In this document: positions 18,003 to 27,620 of the stretch, in pieces
Position numbering within the stretch: position 1 is the stretch's first letter
Layout of the letters: each line of letters opens with the position of its first letter
From: Hydrogenophaga sp.
GTDB lineage: Bacteria > Pseudomonadota > Gammaproteobacteria > Burkholderiales > Burkholderiaceae_C
NCBI GenBank assembly: GCA_030653975.1
Contig: JAURYH010000005.1
Span: 1-64,000 of the forward strand
Length of the DNA: 64,000 nucleotides
Direction of reading: 5' to 3'
Translations under genes and position numbers: made by a program
Notes under the pieces: generated by a model
Database searches by the model: none
What the model was told of the DNA's origin: nothing
The model's input: the letters and a program-made list of their open reading frames with translations, nothing else

Positions 18003-19214
18003 TTCCGCGGCATTCTGGGCTGGGGGGCCCTGCGCGCTGCCGGGTTGGCGTTGCTGGGTTTGGGTGGGTTGTTTTCCTTGCCGGCTTTCGCGGCCACCAA
18101 AGTCACCATCGCGGTGGTCTCGCTCGACGGTGATCCGCGGTACGCACCGCGCCGCATGGAGAAGGCTTACCCCGGCCACCCGACCGGCCGCGCCATCGAC
18201 GGCGTGACGCTGGCGGCGGCCGATTCGGCGTTTGAGCTCGACGCGGCCGGGCTGGAGCTGGTGGTGAAAGACGTGGTCTTGCCCAACGCGGCGGCGCTGC
18301 CCAGGGCGCTGGCCGAGCTGAAAGCCCTGAGGGTGCAGCACGTGGTGGCCGACCTGCCGCTGGCCGAGCTGCAGCAACTGGTGCAGGCCGCGCCCGCGGC
18401 GCTCGGTGGGGCCATCGTGTTCAACGCCGCGCTGGACGACGACCGCCTGCGCGGGGCCCAGTGTGCGGCGCACCTGCTGCACACCGCGCCCAGCCGCGCC
18501 ATGCTGAGCGACGCGCTGGCGCAGTACCTCGCCGCGCGCAACTGGCGCAAGGCGCTGCTGCTGCTGGGGCCTCTGCCGGGCGACGCGTTGATGACCGAGG
18601 CCTTCAACCGCTCGGCCAAACGCTTCGGTATCAAGGTCGTGGCGCAGAAGCCGTTCAAGCTCACGGGCGATCCGCGCGAGCGCGACCTGGGCAACACGCG
18701 CCTGCTCACCGGCGACCGCGAACACGAAGTGGTGGCGGTGATGGACAGCGACGGCGAGTTCGCGCGAATCCTGCCGTATGCCACGCAGTGGCCGCGCCCG
18801 GTGGTCGGCGCCAGCGGTCTGGTGGCGGCGGCCTGGCACCCGCAGTGGGAACGCCACGGTGGCCCGCAGCTCAGCCGCCGTTTCTTCAAGCTCGCCCGGC
18901 GCACCATGCAGGGCCCCGACTGGGCGGCCTGGGCGGCGGGCCGCGCGGTGGCCGCCGTGCTGGCCGAGAACCCCAAGGCGCCGGTGGCGCAGCAGCTCAA
19001 GGCGTTGCGCGGGGGCAGCACCACGCTGGACGGCTTCAAGGGCCGCAACCTCTCGTTCCGCGCCTGGGACGGCCAGCTGCGCCAGCCGCTGTTCCTGAGC
19101 CATGTGGACGGCGTGGCCGGCACCGCGCCGCTCGAAGGCGTGTTGCACCCGAAGGAAGTGCTCGATACCCTCGGTGTTGATGAACAGGAGAGTGCATGCA
19201 AGTCGCGCCCGTGA
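17979..19214 (+). CDS. PQQ-associated ABC transporter substrate-binding protein (branched-chain amino-acid receptor-like)
   Basis: A 411-residue periplasmic binding protein. It has a signal sequence (LRAAGLALLGLGGLFSLPAFAA) and a two-lobed Leu/Ile/Val-receptor-like fold ('KVTIAVVSLDGDPRYAPRRMEKAY', 'QYLAARNWRKALLLLGPLPGD', 'VVAVMDSDGEFARILPYATQWPRPVVGASGL'). The start is uncertain: ATG 17979 is used here and lies within a family A repeat; an ATG overlapping the upstream stop (ATGA at 17838) would add 47 repeat-encoded residues. It is part of the operon with the permease gene, which overlaps its 3' end. It likely delivers the cargo of the Ped/Lut-type transporter. Confidence 0.85.
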   Translation: MPAAWRSQFRGILGWGALRAAGLALLGLGGLFSLPAFAATKVTIAVVSLDGDPRYAPRRMEKAYPGHPTGRAIDGVTLAAADSAFELDAAGLELVVKDVVLPNAAALPRALAELKALRVQHVVADLPLAELQQLVQAAPAALGGAIVFNAALDDDRLRGAQCAAHLLHTAPSRAMLSDALAQYLAARNWRKALLLLGPLPGDALMTEAFNRSAKRFGIKVVAQKPFKLTGDPRERDLGNTRLLTGDREHEVVAVMDSDGEFARILPYATQWPRPVVGASGLVAAAWHPQWERHGGPQLSRRFFKLARRTMQGPDWAAWAAGRAVAAVLAENPKAPVAQQLKALRGGSTTLDGFKGRNLSFRAWDGQLRQPLFLSHVDGVAGTAPLEGVLHPKEVLDTLGVDEQESACKSRP

Positions 19215-20053
19215 ACGCTTCCGTGATGCCGCTCGCAGCGCCCTCGCTGCCCCTGCACCTGCTGCGCGCCCTGCGCGCGGTGGTGGGGCGCGAGCTCAAC
19301 CGTTTCCTGCGCCAGCCCACGCGCCTGGGCTCGGCGCTGGTGCGGCCGCTGCTGTGGTTCGTGGTGTTTTCGGCCGGCTTCAACAACGTGTTCGGCGTCG
19401 CCATCGTGCCGCCCTACGAGACCTACATCGAATACAAGGCCTACATGGTGCCCGGCCTGCTCGGCATGGTGGCCCTGTTCAATGGCATGCAGAGTTCGCT
19501 CTCCATGGTCTACGACCGCGAGATGGGCGTGATGCGCCTGCTGCTCACCGCGCCGCTGGCGCGCGGCTGGCTGCTGGCCTTCAAGCTGCTCGCGGGCACC
19601 TGCCTCTCGGTGCTGCAGATGGTGGTGTTCCTGGCCATCGCCTGGGCCTTTGGCGTCGAGGTGCCGCTGGCCCACCTGCCGGGCCTGCTGGTCGCCATGG
19701 CCTGCGGCGCCACCCTGCTGGCCGCGCTCGGACTGATGCTCTCGGTCTACGTGAAGCAGCTGGAGAACTTTGCCGGCACCATGAACTTCGTGATCTTCCC
19801 GATGTTCTTCATCAGCCCCGCGCTGTACCCGCTGTGGAAGCTCGAAGAATCGGGTGCGTGGTGGTTGCTCCGACTCGCCGAGTGGAACCCGTTCACCCAC
19901 GCGGTGGAAGCCATGCGTTTTGCGATGGTGGGGCAGTTCACGGCCTTGTCGTGGTCGGTGGTGGTGGGCTGCGGTGTGGTGTTTTTTGTCGCGGCTTTGT
20001 GGGGCTACGACCCGCAACGCGGTTGGGTCAAGAGCAAGGGAGGCGGCGGATGA
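19196..20053 (+). CDS. pedC: ABC-2-type permease of the Ped/Lut-like transporter
   Basis: A 285-residue ABC-2 permease with about six membrane helices, a cytoplasmic N-terminus ('VVGRELNRFLRQPTRLGSALVRPLLWFVVF') and the class motif region 'MVYDREMGVMRLLLTAPLARGW'. It matches the PedC family of PQQ-alcohol-oxidation clusters. Its start overlaps the receptor gene by 19 bp. Its stop overlaps the start of the SoxYZ-like gene (GATGA), so translation is coupled. The ATPase partner is the minus-strand gene at 14835-15575. Confidence 0.9.
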   Translation: MQVAPVNASVMPLAAPSLPLHLLRALRAVVGRELNRFLRQPTRLGSALVRPLLWFVVFSAGFNNVFGVAIVPPYETYIEYKAYMVPGLLGMVALFNGMQSSLSMVYDREMGVMRLLLTAPLARGWLLAFKLLAGTCLSVLQMVVFLAIAWAFGVEVPLAHLPGLLVAMACGATLLAALGLMLSVYVKQLENFAGTMNFVIFPMFFISPALYPLWKLEESGAWWLLRLAEWNPFTHAVEAMRFAMVGQFTALSWSVVVGCGVVFFVAALWGYDPQRGWVKSKGGGG

Positions 20054-20853
20054 GCCCGTTCATTCAACGTCGCCATTTGCTGGGCGGTGGCGTGCTGGCG
20101 GCACTGCTGCCCGCTGCACTTCGCGCGCAAGACGACCAGACCGGCGGTGACCCGCTGGGTTCCATGCAGTACCCCAGCCTGCGCGAGCAGACCATCGGCA
20201 AGGCGGCAGCCCGGTTCTCCGACCTCGTGATCGTCAAGGGCCCGGCCTTTGCCGACGACGCGATGAACGTGCCGCTGCTGGTGGATGCGCGCGGGCTGGA
20301 CAAGGTGGGCGGCGGTGTCGCGCGCATCCGCGTGGCGGTGGACCGCAACCCGGTGCGCCAGGTGCTGGACTTCGAACCCCTGCGCGCGCTGCCCATGCTG
20401 GCCTTCCGCATCCGCATGGAGCAGGCCTCGCCCGTGCGCGCCTTCGTGCAGACGCGCGACGGCCAGTGGCACGTGGGCAGCACCTGGGTGCAGGCGGCGG
20501 GTGGCGGCTGCACGGTGCCCGGCCTCACGCGCGCCGACGGCTCCTGGAGCAAGACCCTGGGCCAGGTGCAGGCGCGCTTTTTCAACAACGTGCTCGAAGG
20601 CAGCCGCCGCCTGCGGGTGCGCGTGATGCACCCCATGGACACCGGGCTGGTCGCGGGCATCCCGGCCTTCTACATCGAAGACCTGCAGCTGGTGGACAGC
20701 ACGGGCCAGGCCTGGTGGAGGCTGGCGCTGCACGAGCCGGTGTCGGAAAACCCGCTCATCACCTTCGAGCTGCCGCCGCAGGCGGTGCCGGGCCTGCGAC
20801 TGATCGGACGCGACAACAACGGCAACCGCATCGACGCCGAGGTGGGCGCGTGA
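20050..20853 (+). CDS. Quinoprotein-dehydrogenase-associated SoxYZ-like carrier protein
   Basis: A 267-residue exported protein with an 'IQRRHLLGGGVLAALLPAALRA' signal. It fuses a SoxY-like N-terminal half ending in the carrier-type 'AAGGGCTVPG' (a single cysteine where SoxY has its GGCGG arm) to a SoxZ-like C-terminal half ('LRVRVMHPMDTGLVAGIPAFYIEDLQLVDSTG...ELPPQA'). This family occurs with PQQ dehydrogenases and is proposed to form a relay with the metallo-hydrolases encoded nearby. The start is at ATGA 20050 and the stop overlaps the next gene's GTGA. Confidence 0.9.
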   Translation: MSPFIQRRHLLGGGVLAALLPAALRAQDDQTGGDPLGSMQYPSLREQTIGKAAARFSDLVIVKGPAFADDAMNVPLLVDARGLDKVGGGVARIRVAVDRNPVRQVLDFEPLRALPMLAFRIRMEQASPVRAFVQTRDGQWHVGSTWVQAAGGGCTVPGLTRADGSWSKTLGQVQARFFNNVLEGSRRLRVRVMHPMDTGLVAGIPAFYIEDLQLVDSTGQAWWRLALHEPVSENPLITFELPPQAVPGLRLIGRDNNGNRIDAEVGA

Positions 20854-21839
20854 AACGGCTGTTGTTGTCCGCTGCGCTCGCACTGGCGGGTGTCGTGCAC
20901 GCCCAATCCATCCCGGTGCCACCGCCGGCATCAAGGCCCGACGCCGCCAGCTTCAACTACGACCTGCGGCCGCGCCAGATCGCCGAAGGCACCTGGGTGA
21001 TCGAAGGCGCGGTGCAGGACTTCAGCCGCGCCAACGGCTGCAACATCATCAACACCGCCTTCATCGCCACCGGCGCGGGGGTGGTGGTGATCAACACCGG
21101 GCCTTCGCGCCTGTACGGCGAGCAGCAGCGCCGGGCCATCGAACGCATCACGCGCGAGCCGGTGATGCGCGTGCTGGAACTCAACCTGCACCCCGACTAC
21201 TTCTTCGGCAACCAGGCCTGGGCCGACCGGCCCACGCAGGCGCTGGCCGGCAGCATCGCCGGCATGCAGGCCGAAGGCACGGCCTACGCCGACAACCTCT
21301 ACCGCCTCTGCGGCGACTGGATGCGCGGCACCGAGTCCAGCCCCGCGCGCGAAGCCGTGTTGCCGCAGACCCTGCAGCTTGGCCAGCACCAGCTGGAACT
21401 CCAACGCCTGCACGGCCACACCGCCGACGACCTGGTGCTGCTCGACCACCGCACCGGTGTGCTGTTCGCTGGTGGCCTGGTGTTCGCCGAGCGCGTGCCC
21501 ACCACGCCGCACGCCGACTTCTCTGCCTGGCTGGCCAGTCTCGATGCGCTGGAGCAGCTCATCACCAGCGGTGCCGCAAAAACCGTGGTGCCCAGCCACG
21601 GCCCGGTGCACACGGGCCTGGCCGGTGTGCAGCAGACGCGCGACTGGCTGCGCTGGCTCACCACGCTGATGCAGGAGAGCGCCGAGCGCGGACTCGACCT
21701 CGGCGAGGTGCTGCGCACGCCCGTGCCCGAGCGCTTCAAGCGCTGGGCCGCCCAACCCGCCGAGCTGCACCGCAGCCTGACGCAGTGGTACCCGCGCTAT
21801 GAACAGCGCGCGCTGGCTGAACCCGTCCGCCGCCCCTGA
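20850..21839 (+). CDS. Quinoprotein relay system zinc metallohydrolase 1-like protein
   Basis: A 329-residue exported metallo-beta-lactamase-fold protein. GTG 20850 overlaps the preceding stop (GTGA) and starts a signal peptide (VKRLLLSAALALAGVVHAQ). The canonical H-x-H-x-D-H motif is degenerate: 'ELNLHPDYFFGNQAW' keeps one His and the Asp. 'RLHGHTADDLVLLD' and 'VVPSHGPVHTG' supply further potential ligands. It probably works with the SoxYZ-like carrier in the periplasm; the substrate is unknown. It is the last gene of the sigma-54 operon. Confidence 0.88.
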   Translation: MKRLLLSAALALAGVVHAQSIPVPPPASRPDAASFNYDLRPRQIAEGTWVIEGAVQDFSRANGCNIINTAFIATGAGVVVINTGPSRLYGEQQRRAIERITREPVMRVLELNLHPDYFFGNQAWADRPTQALAGSIAGMQAEGTAYADNLYRLCGDWMRGTESSPAREAVLPQTLQLGQHQLELQRLHGHTADDLVLLDHRTGVLFAGGLVFAERVPTTPHADFSAWLASLDALEQLITSGAAKTVVPSHGPVHTGLAGVQQTRDWLRWLTTLMQESAERGLDLGEVLRTPVPERFKRWAAQPAELHRSLTQWYPRYEQRALAEPVRRP

Positions 21840-22015
21840 GCCGCGTGCTGTGTTGCAGCCCGGGAGCGCTGCACCGCAGGCACTGCGACATTTCTGAACA
21901 CTGTCACAAGGGTGTCTCGCCACCCGGTTCGGGTTTGGCGCATTTGCAGCCGTCCGGCGGCCCTGGCGCGGCATTGCGGGGGTATTCCGATCAGTGAAAA
22001 CCCTAGGGTTTGCAC

Positions 22016-22030
22016 TGGCACAGAAGTTGC
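22016..22030 (+). promoter_or_regulatory. Sigma-54 promoter of the quinoprotein alcohol dehydrogenase
   Basis: TGGCACA-GAAG-TTGC is an exact GG-N10-GC match, 117 bp upstream of the GTG start. A GAACA half-site and a GTGACA-like dyad lie at about 21895-21912. Confidence 0.78.
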
Positions 22031-22146
22031 CATTTCTTCGCTGCGTGCATGTCCGAGACCGGAGGGGCTGGAGTCAGAAGAGCGGTCAGGCGGCACGGCC
22101 AGTTCCCACAAGCCATCAACCTCACAAACGAGCAGGAGACCACCCA

Positions 22147-23868
22147 GTGAAACGCACTCTATTGAGCCTTTTGGTCATGGCCGCCACGGCCCACGTCAGC
22201 GCCCAGGGCGTGACCGACGCGATGATCGCGGACGACGCCAAGACCCCCGACAACGTGCTCAGCTGGGGCCTCGGCACCCAGGGCCAGCGCCACTCGCCGC
22301 TGACCGGCATCAACGAAAAAACCATCAGCAAGCTGGTGCCCGTGTGGTCCATGTCTTTCGGTGGTGAAAAGCAGCGCGGCCAGCAGTCGCAGCCGCTGGT
22401 CAACAAGGGCAAGATGTTCGTCACCGCGTCCTACTCGCGCATCTACGCGGTGGACACCAAGACCGGCAAGAAGCTCTGGAAATACGAGCACCGCCTGCCC
22501 GAAGGCATCATGCCCTGCTGCGACGTGATCAACCGCGGCGCCGCCCTGTACGACAACCTCGTCATCTTCGGCACGCTGGACGCCCAGCTGGTGGCGCTCG
22601 ACCAGGAAACCGGCAAGGTGGTGTGGCGCGAGAAGATCGACGACTACTCCGCCGGCTACAGCTACACCGCCGCGCCGCTGATCGCCGAAGGCCTGCTCAT
22701 GACCGGTGTCTCCGGTGGTGAGTTCGGCGTGGTCGGCCGCGTCGAGGCGCGCGACCCCAGGACCGGCAAGATGGTCTGGACGCGCCCTGTGGTCGAAGGC
22801 CACATGGGCTACAAGGACGGCAAGGAAAATGGCATCACCGGCACCACCAACGCCACCTGGCCCGGCGAGACCTGGAAGACCGGCGGCGCGGCCACCTGGC
22901 TCGGCGGCAGCTACGACCCCACCACCGGCCTGGCCTACTTCGGCACCGGCAACCCCGGCCCCTGGAACAGCCATGTGCGCAAGGGCGACAACCTGTATTC
23001 CGCCTCCACCGTCGCCATCGACGTGAAGACCGGCCAGATCAAGTGGCACTACCAGTCCACCCCGAACGACGGCTGGGACTACGACGGTGTGAACGAGTTC
23101 ATCACCTTCGACATGGACGGCAAGCGCGTCGGTGCCAAGGCCGACCGCAACGGCTTCTTCTACGTCAACGACGCCGCCACCGGCAAGCTGATCAACGCCT
23201 TCCCCTTCGTCAAGAAGGTGACCTGGGCCACCGGCATCGACCTGAAGACCGGCCGCCCCAACTTCGACCCGGCCAACCGCCCGGGCGACCCGACCGCTGC
23301 GGGTGGCGACGGTGCCAAGGGCAAGTCGGTGTTCTCCGCGCCGGGCTTCCTGGGTGGCAAGAACCAGATGCCCATGGCCTACAGCCCCAAGACCGGCCTG
23401 TTCTACGTGCCCACCAACGAATGGGGCATGGAGATCTGGAACGAACCCATCACCTACAAGAAGGGCGCCGCCTACCTGGGCGCGGGTTTCACCATCAAGC
23501 CGCTGTTTGACGACCACATCGGTTCGCTGCGCGCCATCAACCCCAAGACCGGCAAGGTCGAGTGGGAAGTCAAGAACGAAGCCCCGCTCTGGGGTGGTGT
23601 GCTGACCGCAGGCGACCTGGTTTTCTGGGGCACGCCCGAGGGTTACCTCAAGGCCGCCGATGCCAAGACCGGCAAGGTGGTCTGGCAGTTCCAGACCGGC
23701 TCCGGCGTGGTCGCACCTCCCATCACCTGGACCGAAGGCGGCGAGCAGTACGTGAGCGTGGTCTCCGGCTGGGGCGGCGCGGTGCCCCTGTGGGGCGGTG
23801 AAGTGGCCAAGAAGGTCAACTTCCTCGAACAGGGCGGCTCGGTCTGGACCTTCAAGCTCATGAAGTGA
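22147..23868 (+). CDS. PQQ-dependent alcohol dehydrogenase, lanthanide-type signature (PedH/XoxF-like metal site)
   Basis: A 573-residue periplasmic quinoprotein with an eight-bladed propeller. GTG 22147 has AGGAGA upstream and opens a signal peptide ([16 protein letters not shown]). The vicinal disulfide C124-C125 ('[11 protein letters not shown]') that contacts PQQ is present, as are the probable metal ligands E192 ('GGEFG') and N269 ('GTGNPGPW'). The catalytic Asp is D311 in 'GWDYDGVNE'. The additional D313 two residues on is the diagnostic of lanthanide-dependent enzymes, where calcium enzymes usually carry a small neutral residue. A cytochrome c gene follows. The substrate class (alcohols such as ethanol or longer) is inferred from length and context. 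Confidence 0.93.
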   Translation: MKRTLLSLLVMAATAHVSAQGVTDAMIADDAKTPDNVLSWGLGTQGQRHSPLTGINEKTISKLVPVWSMSFGGEKQRGQQSQPLVNKGKMFVTASYSRIYAVDTKTGKKLWKYEHRLPEGIMPCCDVINRGAALYDNLVIFGTLDAQLVALDQETGKVVWREKIDDYSAGYSYTAAPLIAEGLLMTGVSGGEFGVVGRVEARDPRTGKMVWTRPVVEGHMGYKDGKENGITGTTNATWPGETWKTGGAATWLGGSYDPTTGLAYFGTGNPGPWNSHVRKGDNLYSASTVAIDVKTGQIKWHYQSTPNDGWDYDGVNEFITFDMDGKRVGAKADRNGFFYVNDAATGKLINAFPFVKKVTWATGIDLKTGRPNFDPANRPGDPTAAGGDGAKGKSVFSAPGFLGGKNQMPMAYSPKTGLFYVPTNEWGMEIWNEPITYKKGAAYLGAGFTIKPLFDDHIGSLRAINPKTGKVEWEVKNEAPLWGGVLTAGDLVFWGTPEGYLKAADAKTGKVVWQFQTGSGVVAPPITWTEGGEQYVSVVSGWGGAVPLWGGEVAKKVNFLEQGGSVWTFKLMK

Positions 23869-24016
23869 TGCAGCGGCAGCGGGGTGCAGCCCGACAGGGC
23901 GGCCCTGCCACATTGGGCGGTGTCGACCGCCGCCTGCGTGCGAACGGTCGACCCCGCCCCTTTTTGGCCCCGTGTTTCCTTTCCCTTTCTCTTTTCTTCT
24001 TTCAGGTAGCCCTGCC

Positions 24017-24340
24017 ATGCGTACCGTTCTGATCCTCGCCTCCGCCCTTGCCGGCCTCAGTGCCCCGGCCCACGCGCTCGACGTGACCGCCGCCATCGAA
24101 ATGGCCAAGGCCAACGGCTGTTTCTCCTGCCACGCGGCCAACGAAAAAGTGGTCGGCCCGTCATACAGCGCCGTGCATGAAAAATACAAGGACGACAAAG
24201 ACGCCGTGGCCTCGCTGGCGCAGTCCATCCAGTACGGATCCAAAGGCAAATGGGGTCGCATCCCCATGCCGCCGCACCCCGGCATGAGCACCGCCGACAT
24301 CAAGACCCTGGCCGAGTGGGTCATGACCATCAAGCCCTGA
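24017..24340 (+). CDS. Small class I cytochrome c (c551/c552-like), alcohol dehydrogenase partner
   Basis: A 107-residue periplasmic monohaem cytochrome. It has a signal peptide (LILASALAGLSAPAHA), haem motif C-F-S-C-H in 'ANGCFSCHAANEKVVGPSY' and the axial methionine in 'GRIPMPPHPGMS'. It lies 148 bp after the alcohol dehydrogenase stop, as ExaB-type cytochromes do, and is likely its electron acceptor. ATG 24017 has a plausible AGG upstream. Confidence 0.9.
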   Translation: MRTVLILASALAGLSAPAHALDVTAAIEMAKANGCFSCHAANEKVVGPSYSAVHEKYKDDKDAVASLAQSIQYGSKGKWGRIPMPPHPGMSTADIKTLAEWVMTIKP

Positions 24341-24427
24341 GAGGCAGAGAGCCTTTGGCACCGGGCGCGTGACGGCACGGCAGCGCTTTTCAGGGGAGGG
24401 GCGCATTTTTTCCGGTAATGTGCCGGC

Positions 24428-26830
24428 ATGCCACTCGCCCACCCCATCAAATACGGTTTTCTCAGCCTGCTGGCGGTGCTGGGCATGGTCGCCATCGTCA
24501 ATGCCCCGCCCGACACCGCCAGTGGCCTGCTCGCCAGCCGCATGCTCGAACTGCACCTGCTGCTGGAGCTGTTTGCCATCGTGATCGCCGCGCTGGTGGT
24601 CACGGTGTCCTGGCACACCTTCGACCGCCAGCAGGACCGCAGCGCCAATGCCTTGCTCGCGGGCTTTGTGGTGGTCATCGGCTGCGACCTGATGCACGCC
24701 CTGACCTACGAAGGCATGCCACCTCTGTTGACCGAGAGCAGCACGCCCCAGGCCATCTTCTTCTGGCTCATGGGCCGCAGCTTCGAGGTGTTGACGCTGG
24801 GCGCCGTCACGGCGGGCCTGGCGCCCCGCTGGCCCCGGACGGTCTTGCTGGGGATCGGCCTGGCGGTGGCGGTGGCCACCATCGCCTTTGGCTCTTTTGC
24901 GCTCGACCGGTTTCCCGTCACCTTCGTGCCGGGGGTGGGTGTGACCCCTTTCAAGGCGGGCTACGAATACGTGCTGGTGGGGCTCAACGGCCTGCTCGTG
25001 CTGGCGCTGTGGCGCCGGGCGAAACGCGAACAATCGCGGCAACACGCGCTGCTCGCACTCTCCTGCCTCTTCATGGGCCTGGGGGGATTTGCCTTCACCT
25101 CCTACGTGGCACCCTCGGATTTCCAGAACGTGGCGGGCCACCTCTACAAGGTGGTGGCCTATGCCCTGCTGTACCGTGCCACCTTCATCACCAGCATCCG
25201 GGCGCCCTTCGAAGCCTTGCGCCTTTCAGAAGCCCGGGTGCGTGAAAGCCAGGCCCGCATGCACACGCTGGGCGCCAACCTGCCGAACGCCGTGCTGTAC
25301 CAGCTGGTGATGGAACCCGACGGCCACCGCCGGTTTACCGAGGTGTCCGACTCGGTGGAACGCGTCTGCGGTGTGACCGTGGCCGATGTGTTGCATGACC
25401 CGATCGCGATGTACGGCGGCATCCACCCGGACGACGTGGCCATCCTCGCCGCCGCCGAACAACGCTGCGCCGAAACGCTGCAGGTGTTCGACTGCGAAGC
25501 CCGCTTCTGCCGGCCCGACGGCAGCGTGCGGCGCATGCACCTGGTGTCTGCGCCGCGCGCGCTGGACGGCGGCCGCATCGTGTGGGACGGCCTGCTCACC
25601 GACGTCACCGACCGCAGCGAAGCGCAGGAGGCCCGTCGCCGGCTGGAGCAGCAGCTCGGCGAAGCGCAAAAAATGGAGTCCATCGGCACGCTGGCCAGCG
25701 GCATCGCCCACGACTTCAACAACGTGCTCGCCGCCATCCTGGGCAACGCCCGCATGGCCCGGGAAGACCTCAAGGCCGGTAAACCGGCCGATGTGGCGCT
25801 CAGCCTGGACCAGATCATCAAGGCCAGCGACCGCGCCCGGAACCTGGTCGACCGCATCCTCAGCTTCAGCCGACGCGACGCCGCCCGGCGCCAGGTGCAG
25901 CCCCTGCTGCCGGTGGTGCGCGAAAGCCTGTCGCTGCTGCGCTCCACCCTGCCGGCTGGCGTGCAGCTGATCGAACACATCGACGACCCCGAGGCCAGCG
26001 CCGAGATCGACCGCACCCAGCTTGAACAGGTGCTGCTCAACCTCTGCACCAACGCCTGGCATGCCCTGGACGACAAAGGCGGGCGCATTGAAGTCCGGCT
26101 GGGCACCGTGGTGCTCGACGCCGCGGCGTCCTTTCCCCTGGGCCTGCTGCCCGGGCGCCATGTGCGCCTGTCGGTGCAGGACAACGGCTGCGGCATGGAC
26201 GAGCCGGTGCGCCAGCGCATCTTTGAACCCTTCTTCACCACCAAGCCGGTGGGCAAGGGCACGGGGCTGGGGCTGTCCGTGGTGCACGGCATCGTGCGCT
26301 CGCACGACGGCGCCATCGGTGTGCATTCAAAGCCCGGTCAGGGCACCCGGTTCGACATCTTCATGCCGGCCCCGCCCGGCGCGGTGGTGCCCGCCCCGGC
26401 CCCGGGCGCATCGGCACAGCCTGCTGCCGAGAGCGGACACGGCGAACGGGTGCTGCTGATCGAAGACGACCTGCTCATGTCCTCCATGCTGGAAAAGCTG
26501 CTTGCCCGCCACGGCTACCGCGTGTCACACCACAACGACCCCGAGCAGGCCATGGCCGCGGTGCGTGCCAACCCGCAGGCGTTCGACATCGTGGTGACCG
26601 ACTACAACATGCCCCAGCACTCGGGGCTCGACGTGATCACCGCCATCCGCCGCCTGCGTCCTGGCCTGCCCACCATCCTGGTCTCGGGCTACGTCAACGA
26701 CGAATTGCGCGCCCGTGCTGCCGCGCAAGGCGCGCGCCATGTGCTGGAGAAAACCCGCGTGCTCGATGAGCTGGTGAAACTGCTGGCGGACACGCTGCGT
26801 CCTGCGGCGGACCAGGCGGTTGAAGTCTGA
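24428..26830 (+). CDS. MASE3-type hybrid sensor histidine kinase with C-terminal receiver
   Basis: An 800-residue protein. About 250 residues of multi-helix membrane sensor (MASE3-like, 'SWHTFDRQQDRSANALLAGFVVVIGCDLMHALTYEGMP') are followed by a PAS domain (about 285-400). Then come a HisKA region with the phospho-acceptor His in 'SGIAHDFNNVLAAILGNARMA' (about 428), an HATPase_c domain ('NLCTNAWHAL', 'DNGCGM', 'GKGTGLGLSVVHG') and a receiver with the Asp in 'IVVTDYNMP' (about 724). There is no separate DNA-binding regulator next to it. It might signal to the alcohol-oxidation regulon, but nothing in the sequence proves the link. Confidence 0.9.
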   Translation: MPLAHPIKYGFLSLLAVLGMVAIVNAPPDTASGLLASRMLELHLLLELFAIVIAALVVTVSWHTFDRQQDRSANALLAGFVVVIGCDLMHALTYEGMPPLLTESSTPQAIFFWLMGRSFEVLTLGAVTAGLAPRWPRTVLLGIGLAVAVATIAFGSFALDRFPVTFVPGVGVTPFKAGYEYVLVGLNGLLVLALWRRAKREQSRQHALLALSCLFMGLGGFAFTSYVAPSDFQNVAGHLYKVVAYALLYRATFITSIRAPFEALRLSEARVRESQARMHTLGANLPNAVLYQLVMEPDGHRRFTEVSDSVERVCGVTVADVLHDPIAMYGGIHPDDVAILAAAEQRCAETLQVFDCEARFCRPDGSVRRMHLVSAPRALDGGRIVWDGLLTDVTDRSEAQEARRRLEQQLGEAQKMESIGTLASGIAHDFNNVLAAILGNARMAREDLKAGKPADVALSLDQIIKASDRARNLVDRILSFSRRDAARRQVQPLLPVVRESLSLLRSTLPAGVQLIEHIDDPEASAEIDRTQLEQVLLNLCTNAWHALDDKGGRIEVRLGTVVLDAAASFPLGLLPGRHVRLSVQDNGCGMDEPVRQRIFEPFFTTKPVGKGTGLGLSVVHGIVRSHDGAIGVHSKPGQGTRFDIFMPAPPGAVVPAPAPGASAQPAAESGHGERVLLIEDDLLMSSMLEKLLARHGYRVSHHNDPEQAMAAVRANPQAFDIVVTDYNMPQHSGLDVITAIRRLRPGLPTILVSGYVNDELRARAAAQGARHVLEKTRVLDELVKLLADTLRPAADQAVEV

Positions 26831-26980
26831 CCCTGCTGGGTCGAATCGCGGGCTGAGGCGCTGTCGTCATCGCTGCTGTTGTGCGGTGTTTCGGCGATAC
26901 GTGTTGTCACATCTGGTGGCAGGACTGGTCCTGTACCCTGGGTAGCATCAGTCTGTCTTTTCGTTCACATGGAGAACCTC

Positions 26981-27565
26981 ATGAACACCACACACCGAAT
27001 CAATGCCCTGAACACCCTGCGCCCGCTCGTGCTGGTCATCGCCGGCCTGGCCGCTGGCGCCAGCTGGGCCCAAGTCACTGTGGTGGTCGAACCGGTGCTG
27101 ACCGTCGTCGATCCCGTCGTGGCTGCGCGGCAGCAAGAGATGGCCCTGCAACTGGCCCGGGCCAACCTCAGCCAGCAGGGCATCACCGAACCGACCACCG
27201 GGCAGATCGCCCTGGCCACCAGCGATGTGCAGGCGCTGCGCGACAGTGGCATGGGCTGGGGCCAGATCGCCAACAGCCTGGGCCTGCGCCTGGGCGCCGT
27301 GGTCAGTGCGGCCAACCGGGCCGACCAGGCCGACCGCCAGGCAGGCTGGGCCATTGGGACCCGCACCACCCGCCCTGCGGCAGCAGGCAGCCAGGCAAAT
27401 GGAGGTAACAGCGGCAACAGCAATGCCGGTGGTCAAGGCGTCGGCAGCAGCGGTAACCGGGGCGGTGGCGCCAGTGCCGGCGGCGGTTCCAATGCGGGCG
27501 GTGGTGGCAACTCCGGCAATGGCGGTGGCGGCAACGGCGGCGGCAACGGTGGTGGCAAGCGCTGA
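26981..27565 (+). CDS. Exported protein with Gly/Asn/Ser-rich tail
   Basis: A 194-residue protein. ATG 26981 is chosen over the upstream track start because GGAGA precedes it and a signal peptide follows ('PLVLVIAGLAAGASWAQ'). The middle region contains a helical 'LARANLSQQGITEPTTGQIALATSDVQALRDSGMGWGQIANSLGLRLG' segment of a type often seen in secreted proteobacterial proteins. The last about 65 residues are low-complexity Gly/Asn/Ser. Function is unknown. No operon partner is evident. Confidence 0.65.
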   Translation: MNTTHRINALNTLRPLVLVIAGLAAGASWAQVTVVVEPVLTVVDPVVAARQQEMALQLARANLSQQGITEPTTGQIALATSDVQALRDSGMGWGQIANSLGLRLGAVVSAANRADQADRQAGWAIGTRTTRPAAAGSQANGGNSGNSNAGGQGVGSSGNRGGGASAGGGSNAGGGGNSGNGGGGNGGGNGGGKR

Positions 27566-27620
27566 CCTGCCCGCTGGCGAACCGCGCTTCAGGAGTCGTC
27601 ACCAGGTGACGCAGCCGTGA

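Noticed and set aside
21973-21987. Alternative sigma-54 promoter TGGCGCGGCATTGC upstream of the alcohol dehydrogenase
   Set aside because: The GG-GC spacing is 9 rather than 10, and an exact match exists at 22016-22030.
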